From assembly GCA_038125725.1 (NCBI GenBank), contig JAYPEK010000010.1, forward strand, positions 29,676 to 93,675: a stretch of 64,000 nucleotides of DNA, written 5' to 3'. The notes below the pieces were generated by a model. The model saw only the letters and a list, made by a program, of their open reading frames with translations. It was not told the origin of the DNA and did no database searches. This stretch comes from TMED8 sp038125725 (GTDB taxonomy: Bacteria; Pseudomonadota; Alphaproteobacteria; Rhodospirillales; Casp-alpha2). The position numbers and the translations under genes were made by a program. This document shows positions 1-8,268 of the stretch, one piece after another; position 1 is the first letter of the stretch, and each line of letters opens with the position of its first letter.

Positions 1-104
1 TCTATTGCACGACGGGCCGCGATGCGGCACATGGTTTCTATCCCGCCGCCGGGTTCGAAGCGGCCTCGACCGCGACCCGGTTCAACAAACGACTGGACGA
101 TTGA
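1..104 (+). CDS. GNAT-like acetyltransferase, C-terminal fragment
   Basis: The frame beginning at base 3 is open from the window edge to a TGA at 102-104 and gives 33 residues ending FNKRLDD. The pattern HGFYPAAGFEAAS resembles the last strands of GNAT family acetyltransferases, where a Tyr and a GF pair sit near the acetyl-CoA site. The next gene starts 7 bases after the stop, so the two may be cotranscribed. Only the tail is visible, so the family call is tentative and the substrate cannot be told. Confidence 0.45.
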   Translation, partial: YCTTGRDAAHGFYPAAGFEAASTATRFNKRLDD

Positions 105-111
105 CCGACCC

Positions 112-1935
112 ATGACCACCTCCGACGCCTGGACGACGACGCCGCCCGATTATCTCGCCACCCGCGCCCCCGAATACACGGGCGAGCGAATCTTGTCGCA
201 ATACGTCTCCGTGCGCGACGGCACCAAGCTCGCCGTCGACGTGCACCTGCCGGGCAGCGAGGCCAGCGACGAGCGCTTCCCGGCAATCCTGGTGCTCACC
301 CCCTATTACCGCCGGTTTCAGCTTGCCGACGGACACCGGCCGGATATCGACGCCTGTCCGACCGTCGCCTTCTACCGCGACATGTTCGTGCCGCGCGGCT
401 ATGCGCTGGTCGCCGTCGACGTGCGCGGCTCCGGCGCCAGCTTCGGCGCCCGCGACGGGTTCCGCTCGCCAACCGAGCGGCTCGATCACCACGACGTCGC
501 CGACTGGGTCAGCCGACAGCCCTGGTGTTCGGGCGAGATCGGTGCCACAGGCATCTCCTATCCGGGCGCCGCATCCGACTTCCTGGCATCGACCAACCAC
601 CCGGCGGTGAAGGCGGTGGCACCGCTGTTCGCGGTCTGGGACACCTGGCTCAACCACATCTATCCGGGCGGCGTGCTGCTGACCTGCGTGACCAAGAACT
701 ACGGTGGCCTGGCTGAAGCGCTGGACTTGGATATCCGCGAGCAGATCCCGTCCTACGCCTATTTCTGCGATCCCGATCTCGCCGGTCCGGCGCCGGTCGA
801 CGAGGACCTGGACGGCACCATGCTGAAACAGGCCCTGCACCAGCACCGGGCCAACTTCGACATGCAGGATTTCGCCCAGCAACTGCGGTTCCGCGATTCC
901 GCGCTCACCGACAACCCGGACTACACCGGCGCCTGGATCAGCCCCTACCACTACGCCAGCCGCGAAGCCGACGCATCGACCGCCTACTACACGATCTCCG
1001 GCTGGATGGACGGCGGCGGTTATTCCGTCGGCACCATCCAGCGCTATCTGTGGCTCCAGAACCCGCAATCGCGGCTGATGCTCGGCCCCTGGGATCACGG
1101 TGCCAGGGCGCACGTCAGCCCGTGGCGGCCTAATGCGGATGCGCAGCAGCCCTTAGTCGGTGCCGAGGTGCTGCGCTTCTTCGACAAGCACCTGAAAGGC
1201 CTGAACAGCGACATCGACGGCGAGCGCCGGGTGCACTACTACACCATGGGCGCGGAAGCCTGGAAGGCCGCCGACGCCTGGCCGCCCGCGTGCGAGGAAC
1301 GCGAACTGTTCGCCAGCGCCGATGGCGGACTTTCCGCTGCCGCGCCGGATGCCGAATCCGCCAGCGACGATTACGACGCCGACTACGCCTGCGGCACCGG
1401 CAATCACACCCGCTACGACCGGCTCTACATCGCCAACGTGGAGACCTACTACGACGACTGGGACGGCCGCGAGGACGCCATGCTGAGCTTTACCTCCGAA
1501 CCGCTCAGCGAGGACACCGAGGTCACCGGCCACCCCTTCGTCGACCTGCATTTCGCGGCTTCGGAAAAGGACTGCGCGTTGTTCGTCTATCTTTCCGACG
1601 TGACGCCCGAGGGCAAATCCGTCTACGTCACGGAAGGCGTGTTCCGTGCCCTGCACCGCAAGCCCGGCGAGCATCCCGACCGCGTCCCCGCCACCGGCCC
1701 GGCGCACAGCTTCAAGATCGCCGACGCCGAACACCTGGTGCCCGGAGAGCCAGCGAACGCGGCGTTCGAACTGCTGCCGACGTCGTATCTGTACCGCAAG
1801 GGCCATCGCATCCGCATGTCGCTGGCGGCTTCAGATTCGGACCACTTCACCCGCATTCCCGACGGCCGGCCGCCGCGCATCACGCTCTTTCGCGAACGGG
1901 GCCGTGCCTCGAAGATCGTGTTGCCAGTGGTTTAG
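112..1935 (+). CDS. CocE/NonD family alpha/beta hydrolase
   Basis: A 607-residue serine hydrolase of the X-Pro dipeptidyl-peptidase (S15)/CocE class, which cleaves acyl esters or peptides. The N-terminal catalytic domain has VDVRGSGAS, the nucleophile motif GISYPG (Ser about 149) and the histidine motif GPWDHG (His about 329). The C-terminal half (from about residue 430) fits the jelly-roll domain of the family. The frame is open further upstream to 22, but the ATG at 112 is preferred because the upstream stretch is the end of another gene read in a different frame. The substrate is unknown. It is convergent with the UspA gene. Confidence 0.88.
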   Translation: MTTSDAWTTTPPDYLATRAPEYTGERILSQYVSVRDGTKLAVDVHLPGSEASDERFPAILVLTPYYRRFQLADGHRPDIDACPTVAFYRDMFVPRGYALVAVDVRGSGASFGARDGFRSPTERLDHHDVADWVSRQPWCSGEIGATGISYPGAASDFLASTNHPAVKAVAPLFAVWDTWLNHIYPGGVLLTCVTKNYGGLAEALDLDIREQIPSYAYFCDPDLAGPAPVDEDLDGTMLKQALHQHRANFDMQDFAQQLRFRDSALTDNPDYTGAWISPYHYASREADASTAYYTISGWMDGGGYSVGTIQRYLWLQNPQSRLMLGPWDHGARAHVSPWRPNADAQQPLVGAEVLRFFDKHLKGLNSDIDGERRVHYYTMGAEAWKAADAWPPACEERELFASADGGLSAAAPDAESASDDYDADYACGTGNHTRYDRLYIANVETYYDDWDGREDAMLSFTSEPLSEDTEVTGHPFVDLHFAASEKDCALFVYLSDVTPEGKSVYVTEGVFRALHRKPGEHPDRVPATGPAHSFKIADAEHLVPGEPANAAFELLPTSYLYRKGHRIRMSLAASDSDHFTRIPDGRPPRITLFRERGRASKIVLPVV

Positions 1936-1944
1936 GGGCAAAAG

Positions 1945-2008
1945 TTCACGGGTTGGAAGCCTTTGATTTCGAAGTATTCTTATAAAAATCTCAGGAACGA
2001 ACCCAATT
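1945..2008. repeat. 64-bp intergenic repeat, copy 1
   Basis: The element starts TTCACGGGTTGGAAG and ends GGAACGAACCCAATT. A second copy of exactly the same length, with identical ends and a diverged AT-rich centre, lies at 27571-27634. The two ends are imperfect inverted repeats (GGGTT and AACCC cores). The copy lies just after the hydrolase stop, in a 297-base gap (1936-2232) that otherwise holds only the hairpin at 2128-2170. Confidence 0.7.
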
Positions 2009-2127
2009 TGCCCCCGGCAACATTCGTGAACGCTCCCTTCGCGGGGACAAAGTTAATTTTTGGGCCAAATTCAACTGGTTCTAATGCGAGGAACCGTCGG
2101 GCTAACCCAATACCTATTCGAATGTAA

Positions 2128-2170
2128 AATAGCGCGCCGCCGCCGGTGAAAACCGGCAGGGCGCGCTATT
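2128..2170. terminator. Strong hairpin between convergent genes
   Basis: An 11-bp perfect outer stem (AATAGCGCGCC at 2128-2138 pairs with 2160-2170) encloses a second 6-bp stem (GCCGGT/ACCGGC) capped by a GAAA tetraloop. It lies between the convergent hydrolase and UspA genes, as expected for a bidirectional terminator. Flanking T-runs are short on both sides, so strict intrinsic termination is uncertain. Confidence 0.6.
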
Positions 2171-2232
2171 CCTAGCACGGCATTTTTAAAAAGTCAATAT
2201 TTTCCTATTTAATAAGAAAAATGTCGTATTTT

Positions 2233-3069
2233 TTAGTGCGACATCAACACCGGAACGGTCATGTGCTCCAGGATATGGGCGGTCACGCCACCCAGCACCA
2301 GTTCGCGCCAGCGGGCATGGCCGTAGGCACCAAGCACCAGCATGTCGGCGCTGTCGTCGGCGACGCGGGAAAGCAGTAACTCGCCGATATCCATGTCCGG
2401 GCTGACGGTATGGTCTGCCGTCGCATTGACACCGTGGCGTGCCAAGTGCGCGGCCAAGTCCGCGCCCGGCAGGTCACCGTGGCCATCGGCCCCGGCTTCC
2501 GGGTTGGCGACCATGATGGTGACGTTCTCCGCCTTCTTCAGGATCGGCATGGCGTCATGCACGGCGCGTGCAGCCATGCGACCCGCATCCCAGGCAACCA
2601 GCGGATGCTTGCCGATCGTGCCTTCCTTGTAGATGTAGGGCACCACCAGTACCGGACGTCCGGCGCTCAGGATCACCCGGTCAGGCATTTCATGGCCGCC
2701 CGGCAGCAAATCCCCCGCCGACGGGTTCTGGCTGACGATCAACAGGTCGCCGTAGCGCGCCTGCTCGCTCAGCACATCAATGGGATCGCCTTCGACGATG
2801 CGCCAATCGGAACTGCAACCGGCCTGATCCATGCGCGCCTGGAACATGGCACCGGCCTCTTCGGCCGATTCACGCAAGGTTTTCTGCCGCATCTCAAGGA
2901 TTTCGGCGCTGATCTCCACTTCCGCATGCGGCGGGATATAGGGCCGGTACAGGACGGCGACACCAGTGATGTCGGCATCATGTGCTGAAGCGATGGCGAT
3001 CGCCGCCTCGACACGAGATTTGCCGGCATCGGTGGTGTCGATGGGAACGATGATATCCTTCAACGCCAT
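2233..3069 (-). CDS. Universal stress protein, tandem UspA domains
   Basis: A 278-residue cytoplasmic protein made of two UspA alpha/beta domains. The first begins DIIVPID and is degenerate. The second ends with the nucleotide-binding signature LGAYGHARWRELVLGGVT (G-x2-G-x9-G-T/S type), so it should bind ATP. Such tandem proteins support survival under energy or oxygen limitation. It is monocistronic, divergent from the large histidine kinase, with GGAGG before the ATG. An FNR/FixK-like box lies about 58 bp upstream of the start. Confidence 0.9.
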   Translation of the reverse strand: MALKDIIVPIDTTDAGKSRVEAAIAIASAHDADITGVAVLYRPYIPPHAEVEISAEILEMRQKTLRESAEEAGAMFQARMDQAGCSSDWRIVEGDPIDVLSEQARYGDLLIVSQNPSAGDLLPGGHEMPDRVILSAGRPVLVVPYIYKEGTIGKHPLVAWDAGRMAARAVHDAMPILKKAENVTIMVANPEAGADGHGDLPGADLAAHLARHGVNATADHTVSPDMDIGELLLSRVADDSADMLVLGAYGHARWRELVLGGVTAHILEHMTVPVLMSH

Positions 3070-3126
3070 GATTCTACCTCCACAATCTGATCATAGCCAT
3101 CCGACACCCGGAACCATGCCATGCCA

Positions 3127-3140
3127 ATGATATGGGTCAA
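3127..3140 (-). promoter_or_regulatory. Possible FNR/FixK-type box upstream of uspA
   Basis: On the minus strand the sequence is TTGACCCATATCAT, matching 8 of the 10 defined positions of TTGAT-N4-ATCAA. It lies in the 217-base gap between the uspA and kinase starts. UspA genes are common targets of this regulator class. A single imperfect site in GC-rich DNA is weak evidence. Confidence 0.3.
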
Positions 3141-3286
3141 GCCCTGTTCGGTGACGTCCCGGAAATTCCCACCATGGTATGCGCCAATTCGGCAGTGCCG
3201 CGTTCAATCTTTAGTTTGAGTTATAGCGAAAGATATAGCAAAATCCTCCGACATACGGTCTTGTGACCTTTCCATCTGGAGACCAC

Positions 3287-6200
3287 ATGCAGAGAAGCCC
3301 GCTCCGGTTCAAGATGAGCCGAATTCGCCTGATCAGCGGGTTCGCCATTTCCGTACTGGTGATCTTGATGGCGGCCAGCGCGGTCATTCCCTTTTCGACC
3401 AGCCGCATCTTCAACGAAATTTCCGTGACCTGGCAAAGAACCGACATCGTCTCGGAGCAAAAAGGCCGGCTGATTTCGAATATCTACCGCTACATCGGTT
3501 GCGGCGGCTTCATCCACGATTACAAGAACTACGTGTTGCGCCAGGATCCTTCGGTTCGCGAGAGAATTGTCCGCGACCTGGCGGAATTGCGCTCGGCGCT
3601 CGATCAACTGCAACGCATTTACGCAGGGGAGACAACCGCCAGCGCCAAGGCCAACCTCGAGGCGGTCCAAGCGATCCGCGACACGGTGGAGTCCTACGCC
3701 GACAATCTCGAGATCGTCGACGAGGCCATTGTGCAGAACTGGCCGCCGCAAACGACGGACAGCATGGTCCGCGTAGATGACACCGACGCCATCAACGCCT
3801 TCGCCACCTTGCGCGATTCCTGGCGCAAGGAGGAACTGCGGACCCGCGTCGAGTTCGAAAACTTGGTTGCCACCACCGTCGAACGGTTCCAATGGCTTTT
3901 GATCTTCCTGCCGTTCCTGTTGGTGGCGTCGGGCGCCGTGGTGTGGTTCGTACGCCATCTTTCGCAAGCCACTGCCGAACGCGAGCTGGCCGAGGACGAA
4001 CTGCGCCGCGCCAACCTGATGGTGGAAAGCATTGCGCACCTGGGCCAGGGCGTCAGCATCTTCGACGAAGACCTGAACCTCATTGCTTTCAACGAGAATT
4101 TTTTCGAATTGCTGGAGTTTCCGGAAAGCCTGGGTACGCCCGGAACATCGCTGGCGGAGTTCTTCCGCATCAACGCCGAGCGTGGCGAGTACGGGCCCGG
4201 CAATGTGGAAGAGCAAATCCGTGAACGGATGATTCTCGCGAGAAGGTTCGAACCGCATTTGATGGAGCGGACGCGGCCCAACGGGGTCGTCATCGAAGTT
4301 CACGGCATTCCACTGCCCCAGGGCGGAATCGTCACCACCTACACCGACATCACCGCGCGCAAGAAGGCTGAACGCGCGCTTGAGGAAAAAGAGCGGCAAT
4401 TGCGCACCGCGCTCAACAACATGACCGACGGCATCTTTGCGCTCGACAAGGATTTGAAATTCACCCTGTTCAATAACCGCTACTTCGAATTCATCAACCT
4501 GCCGGTCAGCATCGCCAAGATCGGCATGCCGTTCGAGAACGTGGTTCGAATCGCCGCGGCGCGGGGCGATTACGGTCCGGGCGAGGTTGAAGACCTGCTG
4601 CAAAAACGCCTCGAATTTTTCCGCGCGCCGGACCGCGGAAGCACCGAAATCACTGTCGACAATGGCCGACGCATTCTCGAACTTCGAAAAGCGCCGCTGG
4701 CCGATGGCGGCGCCGTGGTCGTGGTTTCTGATATCACCGAACGCCGTCGTGCCGCCATCGAGATCGGCATCAAGGAAGCGCAATTGACCGCGGCTCTGGA
4801 AAGCATGTCCGCCGGTATGATCCTGATCGACAAGGAATTCAAGGTTCAGCTCTTCAACGATGCAGCGGGCACGCTCTATCAATTCCCCAAGAACGTCATT
4901 CGTGTCGGCACCCCGTTGCAGGCGCTCATCCGTATCCGTGCGGAACGCGGCGATTTCGGCGACGGCCCGCCGGACGAACTGGCGGCGGCCCGCTTCGAGA
5001 GCTTCCAGAAAGCCGAACTGGGGCGTTTCGTCGATTCGGTGCCGGGCGGCCGTACCCTGGACGTCTTCCGTGCCTTGACGCCGGACGACGACACCGTCGT
5101 CGTGTTCCACGACATCACCGATCGGGTGCTGTCCGAGGAAAAGCTGCGCGAGAACGAAGCGCAGCTCACGCAGAACATCAATGACCTGGTCACCGCCCAG
5201 GACTTCCTTGAGAAGCAATCCCACGAACTGGCCGAACTGGCTGAGAAGCTGGCCGAGGAAAAGGAGCGCGCGCAGGCATCCGAACGCAGCAAATCCGAGT
5301 TCCTGGCTTCCATGAGCCATGAAATCCGCACCCCGATGACCGGCGTTCTCGGGCTTGCGGACATCCTGCTTGATGCCGACCTCCCAGCCCAGCACCACAA
5401 GACCGTTCTCAAGATCAAGGGTGCCGGCCAAAGCCTGCTGACCATCATCAACGACATCCTCGATCTCTCGAAACTGGAAGCCGGCAAGCTGGAAATCGAG
5501 AACATCGACTTCAACCTGCTCGCCGTCATCGACGACGCCATCGACCTGATCCATCCCCGCGCCGAACAACGCGGCCTCAAGTTGACCACGGACACCCCGC
5601 GTGACATCCCCCATTCGCTCGTCGGCGATCCCACCCGTATCCGCCAGATCCTGATCAACCTGGCCGGCAATGCCGTCAAGTTCACCCACGAGGGCAGCGT
5701 CACCGTTCGCGCGGAGCATCGCTCGCTCGGCGGAAACAGTGTCGAAATCCGTATCGAGGTAGAGGATACCGGTATCGGCATTCCGCCCGCTGCCATGGAA
5801 CGGCTGTTCCAGGATTTTACCCAAGCCGATTCATCGACAAGCCGGCGTTATGAAGGAACCGGTCTCGGGCTTTCCATCTCGAAACGCCTGACCGAACTGA
5901 TGGGTGGCGAAATCGGTGTCGAAAGCGAAGTCGGCAAGGGTTCCATTTTCTGGTTCACCTTCCGCGCCGACCTGGCCGAAGCCCCGGTGGCACGCGGCGT
6001 TCACCCGCATCGCAAGCTCGCTGTTTCGGCCGGCCGCGCGCTCACCATCCTAGTCGCTGAAGACAACCAATTGAATCAATTGATCCTGAACTCCATGCTC
6101 GAGCCCTTGGGTCATGACATCACCTTTGCCGCCTCCGGGCTGGAGGCCGTCGAACAGGTAAAAGCCAAAAATTTCGACCTGATCCTGATGGACGTCCGAA

Positions 6201-6538
6201 TGCCGGAAATGAACGGCCCCGACGCCACCCGCGCCATTCGTCTCATGGGGGACGGTTATGAAACCCTGCCTATCATCGCCGTCACCGCCGACGTCATGGA
6301 AGACCATATCGCCGGATACTTCGACGCCGGGATGAACGCCTATGCCACCAAGCCGATCGAACGAATCGCGCTGTTGACCACCATCAACGAGGTGCTGGGT
6401 GACGATATTCACCGTTTCGACGAGGCGGATGAAGACATCGGCGAAAGCGAAGAAGTTGCGGCTGAACCGGAAACCGAAGTTACTGGCGACGTGGCGGCAT
6501 TTCTGAGCTCCCTGGAATCCATGTCGTCCGACAATTAG
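3287..6538 (+). CDS. Hybrid sensor histidine kinase, three PAS domains and receiver
   Basis: A membrane sensor of 1083 residues. TM segments at about 14-36 and 201-220 enclose a periplasmic helical region. Three PAS_7-like repeats follow (about 244-365, 373-486, 501-612), each with an F-N-x-x-F/Y-like element and an R-G-D/E-Y/F-G signature. Then come a coiled coil, the H-box SMSHEIRTPM (His near 679), the N-box and ATP-lid motifs DTGIGIP and GTGLGLS, and a C-terminal receiver with phospho-acceptor Asp about 969 (LMDVRMPEMNG) and the conserved Lys of ATKP. The start at 3287 has GGAG five bases upstream; a GTG at 3263 is an alternative. No cognate regulator is adjacent, but an Hpt gene lies 0.7 kb downstream. 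Confidence 0.93.
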   Translation: MQRSPLRFKMSRIRLISGFAISVLVILMAASAVIPFSTSRIFNEISVTWQRTDIVSEQKGRLISNIYRYIGCGGFIHDYKNYVLRQDPSVRERIVRDLAELRSALDQLQRIYAGETTASAKANLEAVQAIRDTVESYADNLEIVDEAIVQNWPPQTTDSMVRVDDTDAINAFATLRDSWRKEELRTRVEFENLVATTVERFQWLLIFLPFLLVASGAVVWFVRHLSQATAERELAEDELRRANLMVESIAHLGQGVSIFDEDLNLIAFNENFFELLEFPESLGTPGTSLAEFFRINAERGEYGPGNVEEQIRERMILARRFEPHLMERTRPNGVVIEVHGIPLPQGGIVTTYTDITARKKAERALEEKERQLRTALNNMTDGIFALDKDLKFTLFNNRYFEFINLPVSIAKIGMPFENVVRIAAARGDYGPGEVEDLLQKRLEFFRAPDRGSTEITVDNGRRILELRKAPLADGGAVVVVSDITERRRAAIEIGIKEAQLTAALESMSAGMILIDKEFKVQLFNDAAGTLYQFPKNVIRVGTPLQALIRIRAERGDFGDGPPDELAAARFESFQKAELGRFVDSVPGGRTLDVFRALTPDDDTVVVFHDITDRVLSEEKLRENEAQLTQNINDLVTAQDFLEKQSHELAELAEKLAEEKERAQASERSKSEFLASMSHEIRTPMTGVLGLADILLDADLPAQHHKTVLKIKGAGQSLLTIINDILDLSKLEAGKLEIENIDFNLLAVIDDAIDLIHPRAEQRGLKLTTDTPRDIPHSLVGDPTRIRQILINLAGNAVKFTHEGSVTVRAEHRSLGGNSVEIRIEVEDTGIGIPPAAMERLFQDFTQADSSTSRRYEGTGLGLSISKRLTELMGGEIGVESEVGKGSIFWFTFRADLAEAPVARGVHPHRKLAVSAGRALTILVAEDNQLNQLILNSMLEPLGHDITFAASGLEAVEQVKAKNFDLILMDVRMPEMNGPDATRAIRLMGDGYETLPIIAVTADVMEDHIAGYFDAGMNAYATKPIERIALLTTINEVLGDDIHRFDEADEDIGESEEVAAEPETEVTGDVAAFLSSLESMSSDN

Positions 6539-6636
6539 CCGCCCGCCGCCTTGATTCCCGCGCCGTGGACACCCATCTCATGGTTGCGCGCGCCGTTCGA
6601 TTTGGAGTATTCATAGTGCAGGTGCGAAACGCTCAT
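6535..6636 (-). CDS. Candidate 33-residue small protein, antisense to the kinase end
   Basis: An ATG-to-TAA frame of 34 codons fills most of the gap between the kinase and the next gene, and its stop overlaps the kinase stop tail-to-tail. About three quarters of third positions are G or C, as in real genes here, and the peptide is polar and Gly-rich (MSVSHLHYEYSKSN at the start, GAGIKAAGG at the end). GGAG lies about 12 bases before the ATG, rather far. No family is recognised. It may be chance. Confidence 0.3.
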   Translation of the reverse strand: MSVSHLHYEYSKSNGARNHEMGVHGAGIKAAGG

Positions 6637-6655
6637 TTGTTCGCGAGGCTCCGTT

Positions 6656-7192
6656 ATGTACGCCGATAACACACTCACCCCGAAGGAAGCCGCCCGCCTT
6701 TGCGCGCTTGGCACTTTGGCGTTGCAGAAGGCCATGCCCTACGCGGCCTTGGCGGAATCGGTGCGGCATTTCCTCGATCGTGTCCAGGGCCCTTCGCTCG
6801 ACGTGCTGGGATCTTCGCTGGAGCTGCTGAAATACGAAGGTTTGGTGGACGAATCGGATGCCACCGGTGAGACCGTTCTCGCCATCACCGACGAAGGCGA
6901 GCGCGAATTGATGGTGCTACTGACGGCGCCCTTGCGGCCCGGCGCCACCGACCTGAACAAGCTGATCGCCGCGTTGAAGTTCCGCTTCCTGCACCTGCTC
7001 GATCCGAACGAGCAGCGCCAGCAGATCGAACTGATGCTCGATACCACCGAAACCGAACTGGCGCGGCTCTCCGATCTGCGCCGTCACCATGCCGACGACA
7101 CCGGGCACCTGGTCTCATGGCTCGATCACGAGATCGGCGATCTGGAACGCCGCATCGCGTGGCTTTCGGATTTCGGGAAAGACGCGGGCTAG
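6656..7192 (+). CDS. PadR-like winged-helix regulator
   Basis: A 178-residue soluble protein. The N-terminal 90 residues fit a PadR-type winged helix: the ALGTLALQKAMPYAALAES region, then LELLKYEGLVD and the wing ending LAITDEGERELMVLL. The C-terminal half is helical, with charged heptads (LMLDTTETELARLSDLRRHH), fitting the PadR dimerisation helices. GAGG lies 7 bases before the ATG. It is convergent with the Hpt gene. The target is unknown; autoregulation is usual in the family. Confidence 0.7.
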   Translation: MYADNTLTPKEAARLCALGTLALQKAMPYAALAESVRHFLDRVQGPSLDVLGSSLELLKYEGLVDESDATGETVLAITDEGERELMVLLTAPLRPGATDLNKLIAALKFRFLHLLDPNEQRQQIELMLDTTETELARLSDLRRHHADDTGHLVSWLDHEIGDLERRIAWLSDFGKDAG

Positions 7193-7195
7193 GCC

Positions 7196-7681
7196 CTATT
7201 TCAGAAGTTTCTCGGCGACCTTCTCCAGGCCGAACAGGATCTGGTCGCCTGCCTTGCCGCCGTCACCCTTGATCTTCTGGGCAATGACCAGCTTCATGGC
7301 ATCGATGTGAACGCGGATGGCGTTGACCTCCGCGTCGCCGGCTTTTTCGAGCTTTTCGATCAGCCGGCACAACTGGTTGCCGATGGCTGTAATCAGGTCG
7401 TAGCCGAAGCTGCCACCCTGCCCTTTCATATCGTGAGCGACACCGAAGACCTCTTCCAGCTCGTCCTTACGCTCACCACTGGCCGCCTTCAGCGCCGCAT
7501 AAGCTTCATCGATCCGTTTCAGATCTTCCTGCACCCATTCCAGGTATTAGCCGCCCATGCTGGCGATCGCTTCCTCCGCCTTTTCAAGGGTGGAGGTATC
7601 GACCGCGCCCGGACCGCCAACGCGGACCTTGGCCTTGACCGTATTCGGCGGATTGATGATTTTGACTTTGTCTTCGCTCAT
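7196..7681 (-). pseudogene. Hpt (histidine phosphotransfer) gene with in-frame TAA at codon 45
   Basis: From the ATG at 7681 (GAGG just upstream) the frame reads MSEDKVKIINPPNTVKAKV and continues to IASMGG. It meets TAA at 7549-7547 and resumes in the same frame with YLEWVQEDLKRIDEAY to the natural stop at 7196. Without the TAA it is one 161-residue protein. The second part carries the Hpt site HDMKGQGGSFG, whose His accepts phosphate from a receiver domain. A GTG at 7534 could start a 112-residue protein that keeps the whole Hpt helix bundle. The upstream codons look normal, so this is a recent nonsense change, a sequencing error or a split gene. A likely partner is the hybrid kinase 0.7 kb upstream. 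Confidence 0.75.
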
Positions 7682-7830
7682 AGCCTCGAGTTCACGTTCT
7701 TAAATCAGCTTGCGCGGCGAAATAATTCTTCGTGCTCTATACTCTCGCGCACACGATTGATTCGCAACAAAAAAACCGACCAGCGTTTTTCACATCTTCG
7801 ACAGCGTATCGGCACCGGGTGACGCGAAGC

Positions 7831-8268
7831 TTACAACAGGCCCAATTCGCGTAATTCCGCCGCCATTTCCGGCGGCAGTTCGGCGGCCGCCTTGGGGCCG
7901 GTTTTCAGGTCCGGCGGCGCCTTGTCGGTCGGCAGGTAGCGCCAGCCCTGGAACGCCCGGTAAGCGCGGGGTTCGGTACGGACATGCTTGGGATCGTAAA
8001 TCATGGCACAGGCCGGCGTGCCGTCGGCCCGTTCCGCCGCTTCCAGGTCGATGATCCGCTGTCGCACCTGGATGACGCCCTTGATCACCCAATAGAGCGA
8101 GCCGCCATCCAAAACCTCGTCGCGACGGCGCGGCATGTTGCGGGTCAGATGCCGGAGCACCGGCACCTCGCCCCGGTCCTTGGCCGCTTCGAGCCTCGCG
8201 CGCTGCACCTCGGCCAGGTGTTCGACCGTCTCGATACCGACGCAAAGCTTGATGATGTGGACCGTCAC
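7831..8268 (-). CDS. DUF1489 family protein
   Basis: A 145-residue protein beginning VTVHIIKLCVGIETVEHL, with the family-like blocks RHLTRNMPRRRDEVLDGGSLYW and IYDPKHVRTEPRAYRAFQGWRYL. It is a small alphaproteobacterial family of unknown function. The GTG start overlaps the HMG-CoA lyase stop by four bases (GTGA), so it is translationally coupled as the last gene of the liu operon. An ATG-initiated longer frame would run into the lyase and is rejected. No catalytic residues can be named. Confidence 0.8.
   Translation of the reverse strand: MTVHIIKLCVGIETVEHLAEVQRARLEAAKDRGEVPVLRHLTRNMPRRRDEVLDGGSLYWVIKGVIQVRQRIIDLEAAERADGTPACAMIYDPKHVRTEPRAYRAFQGWRYLPTDKAPPDLKTGPKAAAELPPEMAAELRELGLL

Noticed and set aside
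82..1113. 343-codon minus-strand frame over the CocE hydrolase
   Set aside because: Antisense shadow with no domain; the plus-strand frame has the complete serine hydrolase motifs.
3221..5824. 867-codon open frame on the minus strand across the hybrid kinase
   Set aside because: It is an antisense shadow of strongly supported PAS, kinase and receiver coding sequence. The translation is low in recognisable structure, and similar long antisense frames appear over most genes of this GC-rich DNA.
7547..7549. Recoding of the Hpt stop as a special amino acid
   Set aside because: TAA is not used for selenocysteine or pyrrolysine, and no recoding structure is visible. A nonsense change or sequence error is simpler.
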